Positions 20,893 through 33,240 of a stretch of 64,000 bases of DNA are shown here, piece after piece. The notes below the pieces were generated by a model. The model saw only the letters and a list, made by a program, of their open reading frames with translations. It made no database searches and had not been told where the DNA came from. The translations under genes and the position numbers were made by a program. How positions within the stretch are numbered: position 1 is the first letter of the stretch; every line of letters starts with the position of its first letter. The DNA is taken from positions 124,001 through 188,000 of the forward strand of contig MU119249.1 of assembly GCA_014904845.1 (NCBI GenBank), read 5' to 3'. The DNA is from Acephala macrosclerotiorum (Eukaryota; Ascomycota; Leotiomycetes; Helotiales; Mollisiaceae).

Positions 20893-23608
20893 ATGGCCCA
20901 AGGGGCCGTGGCTACTATGGCACCTGCAACATCAAATGGAACGTCCTTGACGGCAGAGGAGCTTCGCGAAATTTTGGAATACGACAAAATCGTGCAATTT
21001 CGAGACGCCATTTTCGCAGGGACGCATCCTCGCATAAAGATACCCGCTCACCTTGTTACCTCGACTCGAAATGTCGCATCACCAAGCTCCTCCACACCCC
21101 GAACAAATATGCACGCGCAGGCACATGCGACTGCGACACCAGGCGCACATAACGAGGAGGCATCTCTCTTCCACAAATCTCCCTACAATCAAAGACCTGG
21201 AGGTGGTGGGACATTGGCTCTGGCTAAGTCAGAGATCAACCCTATCCTGCTGGAAAAGTCTGATGACCTTATCAAAGCTGAGATACAATTACAAAGACAA
21301 AGATTAGAGCGAGGGTTGAGAGAGCAGATTGAAAAGCAGCGTCTTGAAGCAAAAGCTTTGCTTCAGACGTCTGAATCTCTCCCTAACTTTGATCTTTCTG
21401 AAGTATTGTCGAAAGCCCTTGAAATCGTACATCCATCTATTTCTGCGGAAGTCGAACCATCTGTTGGTGGTGCTCGTTCATCCGCTAGCGATTCTTTTGA
21501 TGAGAACACTTTCTATTCAAGTCAGCACGACTCACCTATGCCATCCTCTTCTCCTCAGGCGCCGAAAGACCCTGATGTAACAGGACATTCACAAAGTGGG
21601 CAATCGGTTGACGAGCGTCCCGCCGCTGAGATTCACACTGCTGAAAACCAAGTCGAGGACCAAGAAGTGGTCATGACTGGTACTTCTCTATCCCATAATA
21701 ACTACCTAGCAAGACCAGCTCAGTCGCAGCCACACTCGCAGATCGCGGCAGACAGCACGAATCTTCAAGTCTCCCGAGTTGATACTAGTAATTCTGATTC
21801 TAGCAGTTCGCGTGGAATGATGGCAGAAATCTCTGCAGGCGGCCAAGCCACAGGAAGAGTAAGGCATCCCATCACTATTTTATTTTCGGTCATCCTCCCC
21901 CCTCCCTTTATCGAAGTTTCGGAACCTGGAGGTTATCCACTGTGCTCAAGCACTATTGCCTCTTTTGACGAGCTACATGCTAATTCGGAATTGGCAGACT
22001 GCGCTTCGACAAGCATTCGACAGTGTTGTCATATCACCCGTGATGCGAGCTCACAACCTATCTCCCCTTGCTCCCCAACCTTCTCGAGTTTCTCCGCTTG
22101 CTACCGCCAGAGACCCTCCCATTCTCCGAGACACCGCTGCAGTCGAGGAAGTACAGGCTCCCCAAGTTACAGCCCTCCGCACTCAACTTGGTATATCCAG
22201 CACAGACAGCTCACCGAAAGGCACTAAAGGTCCTGAGAAGAAGAAGGAGAAAAAGAAACAGAAAGGAAAGCGTAAAGCTAAAGACAGCCTTGATACCCCA
22301 GACTCTCCGTACATTAAACCAGAGCCTCGATCACCCTCGCCTTACGCAGTAGCCCCATTACCTCGACCACAGAAGCGACAGCGCCAAGCAGGTCAGTATG
22401 CTGCAGAACTGAATTACGACGAACCTAGACACGAGCCGGAGGATGAGATTCAAGGAAGACCTGCCGAACAATACAGAGAGGTTCCTGTACGCCGAGATTA
22501 CGAGCGTGTTGAAGAACGATACGAACCCGAAATACGTCGCCCAGAACCTGTCTACCGCCGCATCGAGAGAGAAGATGATGGATACAGGCGAGTTGACAGA
22601 GTTGAACCACCCGAAGACGAGTATCGACGCCTTGATAGCGGACAGTACGCAAGACGTGCTCAATCTCCCGCTGTCTTTGCTCTCCCCTATGCACCTAGCG
22701 AGATGCGTCCCAGAGCAGCTTCTCATGCCGTTACCGAACGAAGAGTCTATGAGGAGCCACGCTATTACCGTGAACCTACAATCAGGGCTAGCGTTCGACC
22801 AGATGCTGATCGCGAACGATCAAGATCACCAGTCATGCGGCCCCCTCCACAACCCCTACGACTTGTGATTGATGAATACGGTCGCAAATTTTATGAGCCA
22901 ATCCCAGCTGTTTCTATGCGACAGTCAGTTGCTCCTCCAATTAGGTACCGCGAGCCAGAAGTGGCGTACGAGAGAGCTCCGGTCCGCGCTGTTCCGGGTA
23001 GGGCCCCTGTCGAAGTCTATGAAGATGAAGGAGTTGTCTATCGCAGGCCATCGCCCCCCTTAGCAGCCCCACGACGTGTTGTTACCCAGCCTGAATATGC
23101 AACAGCCCCTCAACCAGAATATCGGGAATACCGCCAGAGAGAATACTCAGTCCGTCCAACCGCCATGGCTCCACCAGGAGAAGAATACGTCCAAATGAGA
23201 GCTGCTCCGGAAAGACGCCAGATGAGCCATTTTGAAGACACACCTCGCGAGTATCTTCGCAGAGCCCCCAGCGTTCATCCTGAAGCTGTACGCTATGAGG
23301 TACCTAGGGAATATGTACCAAGAATGCAGAGTGTACGGCCTGTTGACGTGCCTTCAAGAGAATACGCTGGGAGTGTGCGTCCAGAAGCTCGTAGAGAGAT
23401 TGTTCCACAATCACAAAGAGAATTTAGTGTCAGGCCGGTTGACATGCCTCCTCGTCGGGAGCAATTAGTAGGGGCTGAAGGAGAGAGATACTATGAAGAG
23501 GTGCCAAGAGGGAGGGCAGCTGAAATTGCATTCATCGAGAGACCCAGAGCCAGAGAATCATCTGTCCTTGTCTACGCGGATGATGTGAGGAAGGAGGTGT
23601 ACAGATAG
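20893..23608 (+). CDS. Large, mostly disordered protein with Arg/Tyr/Glu/Pro-rich C-terminus, function unknown
   Basis: Exons 20893-21858 and 21998-23608, joined in phase across a 139-nt intron, give 858 residues. The only well-ordered part seems to be the N-terminus (TAEELREILEYDKIVQFRD, then HPRIKIPAHL) and a coiled-coil-like helix near residues 120-155 (LIKAEIQLQRQRLERGLREQ). The middle is Ser/Gln/Pro-rich. A lysine-rich stretch (KKKEKKKQKGKRKAK) near residue 400 is a likely nuclear localisation signal. The C-terminal 430 residues are rich in R, Y, E, P and V, with irregular repeats such as REYSVRP, YRRPSPP and EARREIVPQ. Low-complexity tails of this kind are common in RNA- or chromatin-associated proteins, but that is only analogy. 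No named domain recognised; the gene itself is well supported by two long open exons. Confidence 0.8.
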
Positions 23609-25289
23609 CAGGAACCTCTCGAGTGTTGTCACGAATGGGGAGAAAGTACAACACTGCTTGGGACATTGATGTAGCGGTCCAGAAACAACGTCTCAACTAT
23701 CTAGCGAAGACTTCTGTCTTCGCGTGTATCACGAGAAGTGACTGATCATGCATGATTGGACTTGCAGAAATTTGTCCAGTATCACAGCGATGTATTATTT
23801 AATGATCAAACTTTTAAAATCAAGCTAGCCTCCGTGCGCGAAATACCCAAGGTTGAGGTGAGGTTCTCCTGGCACTAACTTGCCAATGAGAATCTGATCT
23901 GAATCTAAACGTCACCCGTTACTACTAATAGCCGAACTAAACAAGTAAATCGGCAATCGAGCCGGCGCTGGGTCTGCTGGAGCCGCTTGAGATTCTGTTA
24001 GTCCTTTTATTTATAAAGGTCGAGCGGTACATGAAGTCATCATCGAGCGGCGGTTCGTAGATTTTTGCTGATCTTTACCACTTCCAACAACCCAAACAAG
24101 CCCTGGTGATCTCAAAAAGCACAGATCAGCAAGCGAACACGACAGGAAACCCTCTAGAACGAATTCTGACAATCAAGATGTGCTCGTTGCAGTCAGAGGT
24201 CTGAGACCTTAGTTGTTTCTCATCCATGAGACCGTAACATCTTCCCCACATCAAGCACAAACAAGCGTTGGATACATCATGACTAGGAACTGGGATTCGC
24301 CGTTAGGAGCGTCAGCTACACCAGGACCGGTATAAAATTTTGTTGGCTCTGTATGGACTGACATCTCCAAACCAATAACCAAGAAGTTGACCAATTTGTA
24401 CGGTAGCAACTCGAGTCGTCGACCTATGGCGTTCTAGATCTTTATGAAGGAAGAGACATCAACCAATCTTCCACCACATCTGCGGCAAAACGGATGAAAC
24501 CAGCATCTCAGCATCATGCCACAGTACCAGATGCCAAATAGACAGATACGGGACTGTAACCCGGGTGCGGCATGTCCTCTAATCCTGATTGCGAAGCGAC
24601 ACAATCATATATCCACAGTGCCGTGTCCGGAGGAGCAGACGTGGTCAAGAGGAGATTAAGATATCGCAAAGTTCGTGTTTGCTGAGACCAGGATAGCTTG
24701 GTCTCGCTCCAGCCAGCCTCCATGACCGTGATACTTTTTGGACAAAACCCGGATCTGAAAGAGTAATTTCTGGGTCCGTCGTACATTCGTAAAGTAAGAT
24801 AGCGTGCTGCTTACCCTGGCAGGCCTTACCGGAACAATCGGTTTGCGTTGTGGATGTGGGTGTTGGTGACCCAGCCGCTAGATCGCACTGCACCGCACTG
24901 CTGAACGGATGACTTCTTGATGCTTCGATACTTTGGCATCTGCGACGACTCCCGCAACACACGCACCAATTCAATTCACTTCTCCAAACCTCTTGATATT
25001 TCGTTTCACCGCGCCCGCGTGTTTACGCCCACCCACACCAAGGGAACAAATCATCTTCCTCGTCCCCTTTCCCTGCGCTTTGGTGGATTGCTCGCGCCAA
25101 TCTCCTGCCTTGGAAACCCCTGTTGTCGAATCGTGGCAGTGAAGGTCTTTCGCTTGTTCGCTCGAGGCACTGGTGCTGCTGCTTACTTCATCCCGTCAGC
25201 GTCCTATCGCTCCTCCCTACCAGTTGCAGTTGCAGGCACGAGACTTCTACACCACAACGTCGCCTCAGTCTCGACAGACGTTTTCCACC
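23609..25289. other. Intergenic region upstream of the KH-protein gene
   Basis: About 1.7 kb. The last few hundred bases are CT- and CCC-rich and probably form a long 5' leader. Frames open on the plus strand before 25290 lack motifs. No gene recognised. Confidence 0.5.
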
Positions 25290-28200
25290 ATGAACAAATT
25301 AGCAAACATGCGGCATTGGTCTGAGAGGATGGGCCCTGGATTTGGCATGTCCAGGCCAAACATGAATATGACGGCCATAACACCACAGCATAAGCCCACC
25401 CATGGCTCGTCCCCAATCCTCTCGCCCACCGCCGCCGAGACACCTATACACTACTCCTTCAACGTGCCATTTGCTTCGGACCTCGCTGGACCTAACGTGG
25501 AGGATATTCTATACGCGACTGAGCGGGCGGTAGAACGATGGACACACTCTGCAGACGCGCCTGACGACGTCCCGATTCACGAGCTTCCGGTACATCGAGA
25601 GAACGTTGCAAACTTGAGGAACCTCTGCAGAGAGCTCACGGTCGGTCCTCTGCCAATAGAGGCACATGTCACGTCTTCGATACCCAAGAGAGTCAAAGGC
25701 CAGGTCACGAATGTCTGTCTTTCGGGAACCTCGGATCTCGTACACAAGAGCAGGGAGACAATTCTGAACGATACTCCCCTCGCATTGGTAAGGATTAAAG
25801 GTTTCCTGGTCTAAATAACAATATACTGACATTTGGAAAGCGTTGTGCTGTTGTTGATGTTGATGGCGAACTCGTCATCGATTCCGCCCAGACTGCCCTA
25901 AAACCAAATGTCGTATCACATCTCGATGACATTGCAAAATTCTGCGGCGTCGATATCTTCCTCCTTGGACCAAAGTTTACATCGCTGGCAGAGACGCAAA
26001 ATGGCAACGGAGATGCGGGACGAGATCAGAGATGGAGAATTGCAGTTTATGGAGACATGGAGAGTGCGGAGCACGCCAAGACAAGGGTGTTGATTTTCAT
26101 TGACAAGCTGGTATGGCAATCTGCAAAACACGCACCCTACAGTCACACAGTTTCTCTAACATATTCCTAGCTCGGTCGAATCGTCGATGGCACACTGCTC
26201 GAGCTTTCCCTCCACACTGTGGTTTGCGGACGATCCCGGAAGAATATCAAGCTCATCGAGTCCACCACCGGTACAGCGATTTACTTCCCACCACCATTCT
26301 CTCAAGTATACAGATACTGCCCCATGAATGCCGAACGACGAAATCCCGAAGAGATTTTTATCACCGGTGAGACGCCTCAGAATATCGCTATGGCAAAGCA
26401 GAAGATCCACGAGCTGGTTACCCGAACGAGAATCTTCATGAAGGACGCTGTAGTGGCAGCCGCGAAGATTGACAGTATCTTGTTGGGCAGATTGGACAAG
26501 GTTCGCAAGATTATGGAGACGAACGGCACTTTCATTCAATTCCCAGCATTGGCATCCCAGCGAAATATGATCCGAATTCAGGGTGTTGAAGGTCTCCATG
26601 TCGAGCGAACTGTTCGAGATGTCATGTCTCTGGTACGTTTCCTAAACTGTGTTTGTGGGGTTTTTCTAACTTGTTTACAGACTGGTCAATTCTACAGTGC
26701 CTCTTGGTGGATCCAACAAGCCGATACACAACGTGTGCCTTCTCCAAGTGAGATTCGAACAATGCTTTCAGACATCTGCGCCAATTCTGATGCCGATGTG
26801 CAATTTGACAAGCTTAACTTCAGTATTACAGGCTCCGATGACGCTGTCAAGATGGCTTTGATGGTCATTTCTCAGATCAAATTTGTTACCCGCTCTCAGT
26901 ACCAGATCAGAGTGAAGATTGAGCTTGCCAACGAGCACAAGGAATTTGTCAGCGGCAAGAAGAACGGCAAGATCAACAAGATTATGGGCCAAAGCAGCGT
27001 GCAGATCATTTTCGACGGCTTTAACGAGTACAACTTCAACATTGACGTCTGCGGTGCGAACTATGATGCGATGAAATCTGGGTTGATGCTTGTTGAGCAA
27101 GAAATGCCAGCTTCGATCTCGTTCCATGTTCCAGACCAGTACCATAAGCGTATCATCGGCATTGGAGGACAACACATTCAACGCATCATGAAGAAGCATT
27201 CCGTTTTCGTCAAGTTCTCTAACGCTATGGATCGTGGTGGTGTGGGCCGAGAGGATGACGATATCAAGGTTGACAACGTTATCTGCCGAACCCCTGCTCG
27301 CAATGCACAAAACCTGGAGCTGGTCAAGTCCGAAATTCTGGATATGGTTGATCGAGTCGACTCTGAATTCACGACCCAGATTGTCAATGTCGATCGATTG
27401 TACCATCGACAGCTCATTGCCCGTCTCGCCCAGCTAGAGGAATTGGAGAAGAAGTGGAACTGCAAGATCATTTTCCCCAGCACCGAACAAGCCAGCGACG
27501 ATGTTACGATCTCGGGTCCGGAGTGGCAGGTTCCTCACTGTGTCGACGAGTTCTTGGGCATGGTTCCCGATCACCACGAGCTGGTCCTTGCTCACACTCC
27601 TGAGCTGATGAAGTTTCTCGAGTCCAAGCAGTTCCGAAACGACCTTGTCCCAAAGCTCAAGGCACAGTACGTGGTGGAAGTTCATGTCAAGGAGGATCCC
27701 AACGAGAAGACCGAAGATGGCAAACCCACCATTACTCTACTCTGGAGCTTTACGAGAAACAACGCTGGAGGTGTAAGAGATGCTATCGACTTCTTGACCT
27801 CCAACCTGGCTTCAGCTGGCATTGAGACCACAATTGTCAAGGGTGCCATTCCACGACCAAAGTCAGATTCGTTTGAGGAGTCTCTCCAGTTCTTCGATTC
27901 AAAGCTTCTGCAGCATGCTCCAGCCCCTGTTTCGACGGATTCGCCCACCAAATCCTCCTTTGGTGACGATGTTGCTCGCGAACGCAGCACAATCTTTGAC
28001 AAGCTCCGCAAGCCTGGTAGCATGTCCTCCATTTCTTCCTTCTTGGATCGCCGCAAGAACAGTTCCCAGTCGCCAGCTGGGTCATTCTTCAAGAATGGTT
28101 CGAGCAATGTATCAAAGTCATCCTTGATCTCGATCGAGTCCACTCGAAGCTTCAACGCAGACCGCAACCCATGGAACGACAGTGGTGTGAACTTGCCAGA

Positions 28201-28402
28201 TGATGACTCCACTCCATGGCCGACACGCCATTTCGGTAACGGCAGCGGTTCCAGCAGCGACCATAAGCCTTCCCAACTTCAGCATCCAGGTGATGCGACC
28301 CCAAGACACACAATGCGAGCCTCGACCGACAGTGGTCGCCCCTCGACTTCTCATTCTACCAACTCAGGATACCCCGGCCCAATTGGCCCCCCGCGTTCTT
28401 AA
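25290..28402 (+). CDS. Multi-KH-domain RNA-binding protein
   Basis: Predicted cytoplasmic RNA-binding protein related to yeast YLL032C-type KH proteins. Exons 25290-25787, 25841-26110, 26171-26632 and 26681-28402 join in phase to 983 residues. At least five KH-like units can be traced: around GRSRKNIKLIE, GRLDKVRKIMETNGTF, GKKNGKINKIMGQ, RIIGIGGQHIQRIMKKH and LEELEKKWNCKIIF. Only the fourth has a textbook GxxG loop (GIGG); the others are divergent, so RNA contact may rest on one or two units. The last 150 residues are Ser/Pro/Asn-rich and disordered, ending GPIGPPRS. The third intron is 48 nt and free of stops, so its retention would add 16 residues silently. I chose the ATG at 25290 because it is the first after the pyrimidine-rich leader and gives a typical N-terminus. 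Confidence 0.88.
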
Positions 28403-29349
28403 ATGGCCCTTTTTCCCATCCAATTTCCTAGAGTACCTCATTGTGCAGTACATTGGCTGGATATATACCCTGGCGCGCAAATACCCAAATACCAAATCGT
28501 GATTTTATGTTATTTCTGTTTTTCGGGCTGTCCTTTCGATCCCCCAAATTCCGTTTCGTGCGAGTTTTTCGCGTTGTTTTTCCGGCAAGAAAAGCAAGGC
28601 GGCGTCAGAGATCTTAAAGATACAAACCATAGAAGAAAGCGTGCGTCAAGGAAGAGGAAATACCAATTTGCTTTTGAAACTTTTCGCGGATGCGTTGGGG
28701 CGTGGGGATTAACTTGCGATGATTTTTTACTCTACTCTTTTCCGGTGTTGAAGCTAAGGTTGGGGGGGTTGATGATGGGGATGGAATGACTGACTCACCT
28801 TTGGCTGAATGATGGATATGGCGCGGAGGAACCTGGAAGGGATTGCATGGAACTGAACTGAATGTGGGAGGAGTGTTTATGATACCCATGCAAACACTGA
28901 GAGAATATAAAAGTTTCCTTAAGAAATAACTTCCCGTAATCTGCTTCGCCTCTGAATTTCGATGTTTTGAGAGTCTTGAGCGACTTACCATGTTTGTGCC
29001 TAGCCATCCCATCCCATAACGCGAAGTCGCGTAGATTCTGCCCTCCAGATGAAGCTCTTTTAGGAAGGTTGACATCTCGGACAAAAGCCCAGAGTCTAGA
29101 TTGGAAGCCACTCCTTGTATCATTGGTTGCTAAGTCGAAAGGCTCCATTTTTGTCAGCATTTCGGGATTTAACGCCGTTCCCTGTAGCATTTGAACGCCG
29201 GATCCCGTACAAAGTCTTTGGACATCCCCATCTTGAGATTTGAACTCCCTTTTCCAGGTTGATAGTTTCGCCCGACTCCTTGAGAGAGAAAATTTTAATT
29301 CCGTTAATAACGCATTGTTGTGTCTCGTTACCACTCGTTGTCGAACAGA
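28403..29349. other. Intergenic region upstream of the second regulator
   Basis: About 950 bases. Two overlapping open frames on the minus strand (28795-29451 and 29120-29437) run into the first exon of the regulator gene; neither shows known motifs and they are not called. Confidence 0.45.
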
Positions 29350-32294
29350 ATGTCGTCCAGTCCCAGTCTTGGCGCGGGACAGCTCCCAAGACGCCGAAAG
29401 TGAGCGAAGTCCCTTCCTGTCCTGGGACATTTGACATTCTTCAAACGGCAATTGCTAACCCCGCAAATTTTCTAGTGGGAAACAGCAAGGTGAGACCACT
29501 ATCATTACCGAATACGTAATGGAAGAGGGGGAGTAGTGGAAGGGAGGCTTTTTGGGGAGAGAGCTAATACCGAGATAAAGCGTGCGAACCTTGTCGGAAG
29601 GCTAAAGTCTCTTGCGATCATACGCTCCCTATCTGTGTTCGTTGCCAGAAACGGAAGCTCAGCTCGAGATGTATTTACTTGGCTGCGCCTATGACCCGTC
29701 CCGTGCCGGATGGTAAGCCTCACTTTCGGCTTCTTTTTCGGTGTTGGTCCTTTGAGACACGCCGTTGTTCCAGGGGAATGTCCGATCCTACCGGGGCCTT
29801 CTCAACTGCTCGAACTATGCTGATTCCGAAATTCTGGGTTTAACAGGCAGGACGAGTTCAGAGCCGACTATCACCAATTTTCCTCCTACGCCTTCTACAG
29901 GCTCAAGTCAGAGTCCTACTACACGGCAATTATACCTGCCTCGAATCCGAAGCCTACCCCTGAATCGGGACCTTTCATCAAATCCGGTGGCTTCTTTGGT
30001 GAGTTACATTCTTCTCCTCCCAAAGCCTTCAATTACCCACCCTTGACTGCACATTCTCTGTCCACTTTCCATGAGCAGGGCTATCTTCGGTCGATCCTTA
30101 GAGGCTTCCTGCATGCTGTATGTCAGCCTGACCTACACTCCTCGATTTGCCTCCCAAGGCCGGGGGATTGAAAGCCTTGTTTCATCCTTTCTCTCTTCTT
30201 GGGCAGCACGACGTCTAAAAGGGGTTCTGGTCCTCGGATGTGATGTGGTATTGTCCTGCACGAACACCGCCCACTCTTCACACACCTCGGACTTCAGACA
30301 AGACATGCGAATCCAAGACTTACTCTACTCAGGACCAACCAACTTCTCCGCCGTGTTCATGGAAAACAGAGAAAATCTCGGCAACGATGAGATCCAGATA
30401 TCAGTAGACACCGAACCCTCCTATGTTCCTTCCTACGAGAGTCTCCAATCCCAGACTTTCCTCATGCTTGCAGACAAGCAAACATGTGGTTCTCCACGAG
30501 TTGCGTTGGGAACGAAGATATTGCATGCGTTGCCTGATCAACATACTTGCAAGTTCTTGCTTGAATGGTATTTTGAGAAATGTCATGAGTGTTGTCTCCC
30601 GAAGATGAGTATTATGTCCCAGGCTAATTCGGTTTGGACGACTTTTGGGAAACATCTTAAGGAGCCGAGACTCACTGAAGATCTGGAGCATATCTCTACA
30701 GTTATTTGTAAGAATGCTGAGAAAGGTCTGGAGGAGTTTGAGGAATATGATCGTTGGCTTGAGGCGTGTAGTGGAATGAATTTGAGGTGGGAATCTCTTG
30801 GTGCGGTGTTTGGTGCTCTTACTACGGCGATCTTGTCTTTACCGGAACGGGATGCTTTCTTTACTACGCAGAGGGGAGATAGGAGGAATAGGCGGAACTT
30901 CTCGGTAGAGATGAAGGATTGTGTGCAAGCTTGCATCACGTTGAGCAATTATATGGATCTGATCAACTCCACTATGGTATCACTTCTGGTTAAGAATCTG
31001 ATACTCCAGACTGTTATCAGCGGAGATGCTAGTAAGTCGAACCCTCGAGCTGCAACATGTCTCTGCTGACTGTATCTAGGTCTTGTTGTCTGGCGACAGC
31101 TAGGAGACCTCGTTGCCTCTACTACTGCCCTCGGCTTGCACCGCCAAGTCGACACAGGTCGACCTGTATCCTTCCTCTCGGAATCGAAGAATCGATTGTT
31201 TACTGTTATATTCAACATCGACAAAGGATCGGCTTTACTTACGGGTCGCCCGCCATTTTTGAGCAATAGGTACTGTCGTCTCAAATTACCTCTGGATCTG
31301 AGCGAAGACGTACTCATGAAGGGAGGGGAGCATATCCAACGAGCTATCGAGCAACTGGATGAAAACGGATGGAATAGAGAAGGGAATATTCACCCCGCTA
31401 CTTCATCTCGAGCTCACGGACAGCTGTCCCCGGTCTTGAATGAAGTCCTTGAACTTTCTCTCGGAGATCCGGAGCAGTGCACTGGAGACAAGATTAAGTC
31501 TGTTATCTCCTTAAATCACTGAACAATGGCTCTAACAAGCGATTAGATACCTCATGAACAAACTCGCAGCGGTCTACGATAATTGGCCTGCATACCTCCA
31601 CTTCAAACTTTCCGAGCTCGGAGAAGTTCCAGACCATATGTTCTGGCGCCGCCTCTGCCTTAAACTCATCATGCTCGAGCATCGTCTTCTTCTCGAACGT
31701 CTAGCTCACAAACAAGGTGCTCTCGATGGCCAAAGCATGATCGATTGTGCTCGAGAAATGCTCGAACTTACCGTCCTTCTATGGGTCCAACGAGATCGTT
31801 TCGTGGAGCATCATCACGATTACGACTGGATGCTCATGTGCTGGGGTGTTCCTTCCTCCGGAGTTCTCTGTGTGGAGTTATTGAAGCAAACGAAGAACCC
31901 AACCGGCAACACACTCCGCGTGCCTCGATCAGAAATCGTTCAAAACCTCTCCCTCCTAATCGGATTCCTAGAATGGGTCAAGCCAGCAGCCGGCAACTAC
32001 CAGCTCTGTGGCAGGATGCGAATCATCATCAAGCGAATCCTTGACCAGATCCTCAATCCCTCACCACCGTCTTCGATGCCCCAGGCATCACAAGAGTCGG
32101 TGGCTACGCCGGGTTTCGATGCGACCAGTACGAACAATATGGGCTCTGGTGTTCTTGGGTATGATCCGAATCTTTTTGAGCCGGGGACGTTTGATGATGC
32201 GACGGATAATTTTGATTGGTTGAATAATGTAGATTGGTCGAGGGGGCCGTGGTTTGACCTTGGTCAGGACTTTTCTGCTGCGAGGTGGAGTTGA
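29350..32294 (+). CDS. Fungal Zn2Cys6 transcription factor
   Basis: Nuclear regulator, targets unknown. Seven exons proposed: 29350-29399, 29476-29489 (14 nt), 29581-29712, about 29847-29998, 30333-31031, 31080-31497 and 31547-32294. Exons 1-3 give RRRNGKQQACEPCRKAKVSC and a full cluster C-x2-C-x6-C-x6-C-x2-C-x8-C. Exons 5-7 hold the fungal-specific domain (GPTNFSAVF, then LVASTTALGLHRQ, then GRPPFLS) and an acidic, Asn/Phe-rich C-terminus. Exon 4 is the weak point: its Ser/Pro/Thr-rich start agrees with exon 3 in one frame, but its end (FIKSGGFF, needed before GPTNFS) is in another. Either one base is missing near 29925, or exon 4 starts later (an acceptor near 29907) after a longer intron. 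About 737 residues if repaired. Confidence 0.8.
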
Positions 32295-33240
32295 AAGTGT
32301 GGATTTGGAGAAGTGAATACAAACCCGAGGTGACATATGAATGTCGGTCATCCTGGAAACCAGATCAGAAACTACAGAACCTCAAGCTCCAATACCGACA
32401 ATTGGGAGGCAATATTGTCCAGCCTCGCCATGGACATCGAAAAGGCGCAGCCGAAGCGAATCTCTCCTGAACACCGACTCTGTACTGGCAACATTCACCC
32501 AAGGCTGCACCGACATCAAACAATCCACCAATGCCGACTTCAAAATATCATAAAAGACTACAACACTTTCTCACTCTCTGAGTCAGCGAATATGGGTATC
32601 CTTGAATCCTCTCGCTTAGCAACCATTACAGGGACGTACCCTTTTCTACTAGCTCAGTGCATATGCATTCGCTAAAATAGAAACTCTCGCCTTTTAATTA
32701 CTTCAAAAAGGGGTACGTAATACGCACCTCTACGTTAGCGCTATTGTGGCAGGGCTGGTGTTGTTGTTCCGGATTAAGACTAGTACCGCGCGTAATCTAG
32801 TCTTGGATATATTAAGAAATCTGGCATTTAAGCTCTACGGCCATGTAAGTTCAATTGCTTAACGGCAAACGCGAACTATAAATGAATTACAGTCATAATC
32901 ACGGTAATAGTCATAGGCATCTTGTAATTTTAGTTCTTTAGGCAGCTTTCTAGCAGTTCGCAAATGCATCAAATAATTCCATTGCTCTTTATACTATTTC
33001 TCTAGTATATCCCGAGCTTCTCATTTCAAATTTCACACAATGCAATTAGCAAATAATTGAAAAATCGGATATCAGGCTCAGGCGCAAAAACAAATGTATT
33101 GTGCACAGAAAGTTTAAAGAAACGATTCTTACAATTGCAACTAACTTGAGATATCTCCTTTTTATATACCAATTGTCGGGACATATGCACGTGCTTATCA
33201 CGTGCCCTAGCTAAAAAGAGCTAGCGTAGAACTTAAGAAT
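32295..33240. other. Transition from gene-rich DNA to AT-rich block
   Basis: AT content rises in steps from about 32.7 kb. Nothing codes convincingly. A stretch from 33174 (TGTCGGGACATATGCACGTG) begins with TG and contains two short palindromes (GCACGTGC/CACGTGC and CTAGCT/AGCTAG), as the start of an LTR might; no second copy or end was found. Confidence 0.4.

Noticed and set aside
28795..29451. Two overlapping minus-strand frames (218 and 105 codons)
   Set aside because: They overlap each other and the first exon of the second regulator; no motifs in either.
30071..30332. Upstream in-frame extension of the exon holding GPTNFSAVF
   Set aside because: The sequence (for example SSFLSSWAARRLKG) does not resemble regulators of this family, while the tctactcag acceptor at 30332 joins GGFF to GPTNFS exactly as in relatives.
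33174..33240. Possible LTR edge (TGTCGGGACATATGCACGTG)
   Set aside because: Starts with TG and has palindromes, but no second copy, CA end or target duplication was found in the window, so it is mentioned only as a candidate.
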